A stretch of DNA of 64,000 bases from Candidatus Enterococcus huntleyi (GTDB lineage: Bacteria; Bacillota; Bacilli; Lactobacillales; Enterococcaceae), in contig NZ_MAEJ01000010.1 of assembly GCF_009933175.1 (NCBI RefSeq), positions 156,913-220,912 on the forward strand. Reading direction: 5' to 3'. Below, one piece after another: positions 63,918-64,000 of this stretch. The translations under genes and the position numbers were made by a program. Under the pieces are notes generated by a model that saw only the letters and a program-made list of their open reading frames with translations, was not told the origin of the DNA and made no database searches. How positions within the stretch are numbered: the first letter of the stretch is position 1; each line of letters begins with the position of its first letter.

Positions 63918-64000
63918 CGGTAAAGGCTAATACTATTTATTTGCGACAATTGGATTGATCTTTTTCTCTTCATTCCTTTAATCGAGTAGAGGTCCGAACG

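Overview
The window is a stretch of low-GC Firmicutes chromosome, most likely from an Enterococcus. The main clue is the copYZAB copper operon, whose gene order and protein sizes (CopA 727 aa, CopZ 69 aa) match the one known from Enterococcus hirae. LPxTG surface proteins, Mga-like and PrfA-like regulators, an Lsa-type ABC-F protein and BglG/RAT antitermination fit the same group. The protein sequences differ enough from E. hirae as I remember it that I do not name a species. I see no tRNA, rRNA, CRISPR array, insertion sequence or prophage block.

Left part (1-12.8 kb): an accessory surface-structure locus read leftward. A 569-aa LPxTG pilin is followed by a giant adhesin of more than 2,731 aa that runs off the left edge. 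The adhesin carries near-identical in-frame repeats of about 1,023-1,026 bp. Upstream lies a solitary tyrosine recombinase. Its gene and promoters are bracketed by two perfect 24-bp sites in inverted orientation (10267-10290 and 11739-11762). Each site has the core-type layout of 9-bp arms around an asymmetric 5-bp centre, GAACT on one side and AGTTC on the other. Inside the segment are four GACGGCT repeats in two pairs, which look like arm-type integrase sites, and a rightward promoter that would face the pilin operon if the segment flipped. I interpret this as a self-encoded invertible switch for phase variation of the pilus/adhesin operon. This is the most interesting item in the window.

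Middle part (13-33 kb): housekeeping genes rpsP-khpA and rimM-trmD-rplS, split by a lipoprotein and an acetyltransferase gene. Then come an FMN reductase, a RibD-like reductase, a GntR(YtrA)-ABC-VanZ operon, ffh-ylxM with a DUF523 gene, phoPR with a convergent pstS preceded by PHO-box-like repeats, and a beta-glucoside operon (bglG-bglP-bglA) with two RAT/terminator attenuators.

Right part (33-64 kb): an Lsa-type ABC-F gene with a 29-codon upstream ORF overlapping its start, aminotransferases, a DUF2087 regulator, an orphan Phd/YefM-like protein, and an Mga-like regulator. Then the copYZAB operon with two cop boxes, an APC permease, an MFS transporter with a small coiled-coil protein, a Crp/Fnr regulator, a GDSL esterase, and dinG-ypmB-aspB-asnS in the order known from Bacillus. 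The window ends with a BceAB-BceRS type peptide sensing and detoxification module and a MerR-SDR pair whose two promoters both have the 19-bp spacer typical of MerR control. Most operons end in clear hairpin-plus-T terminators.
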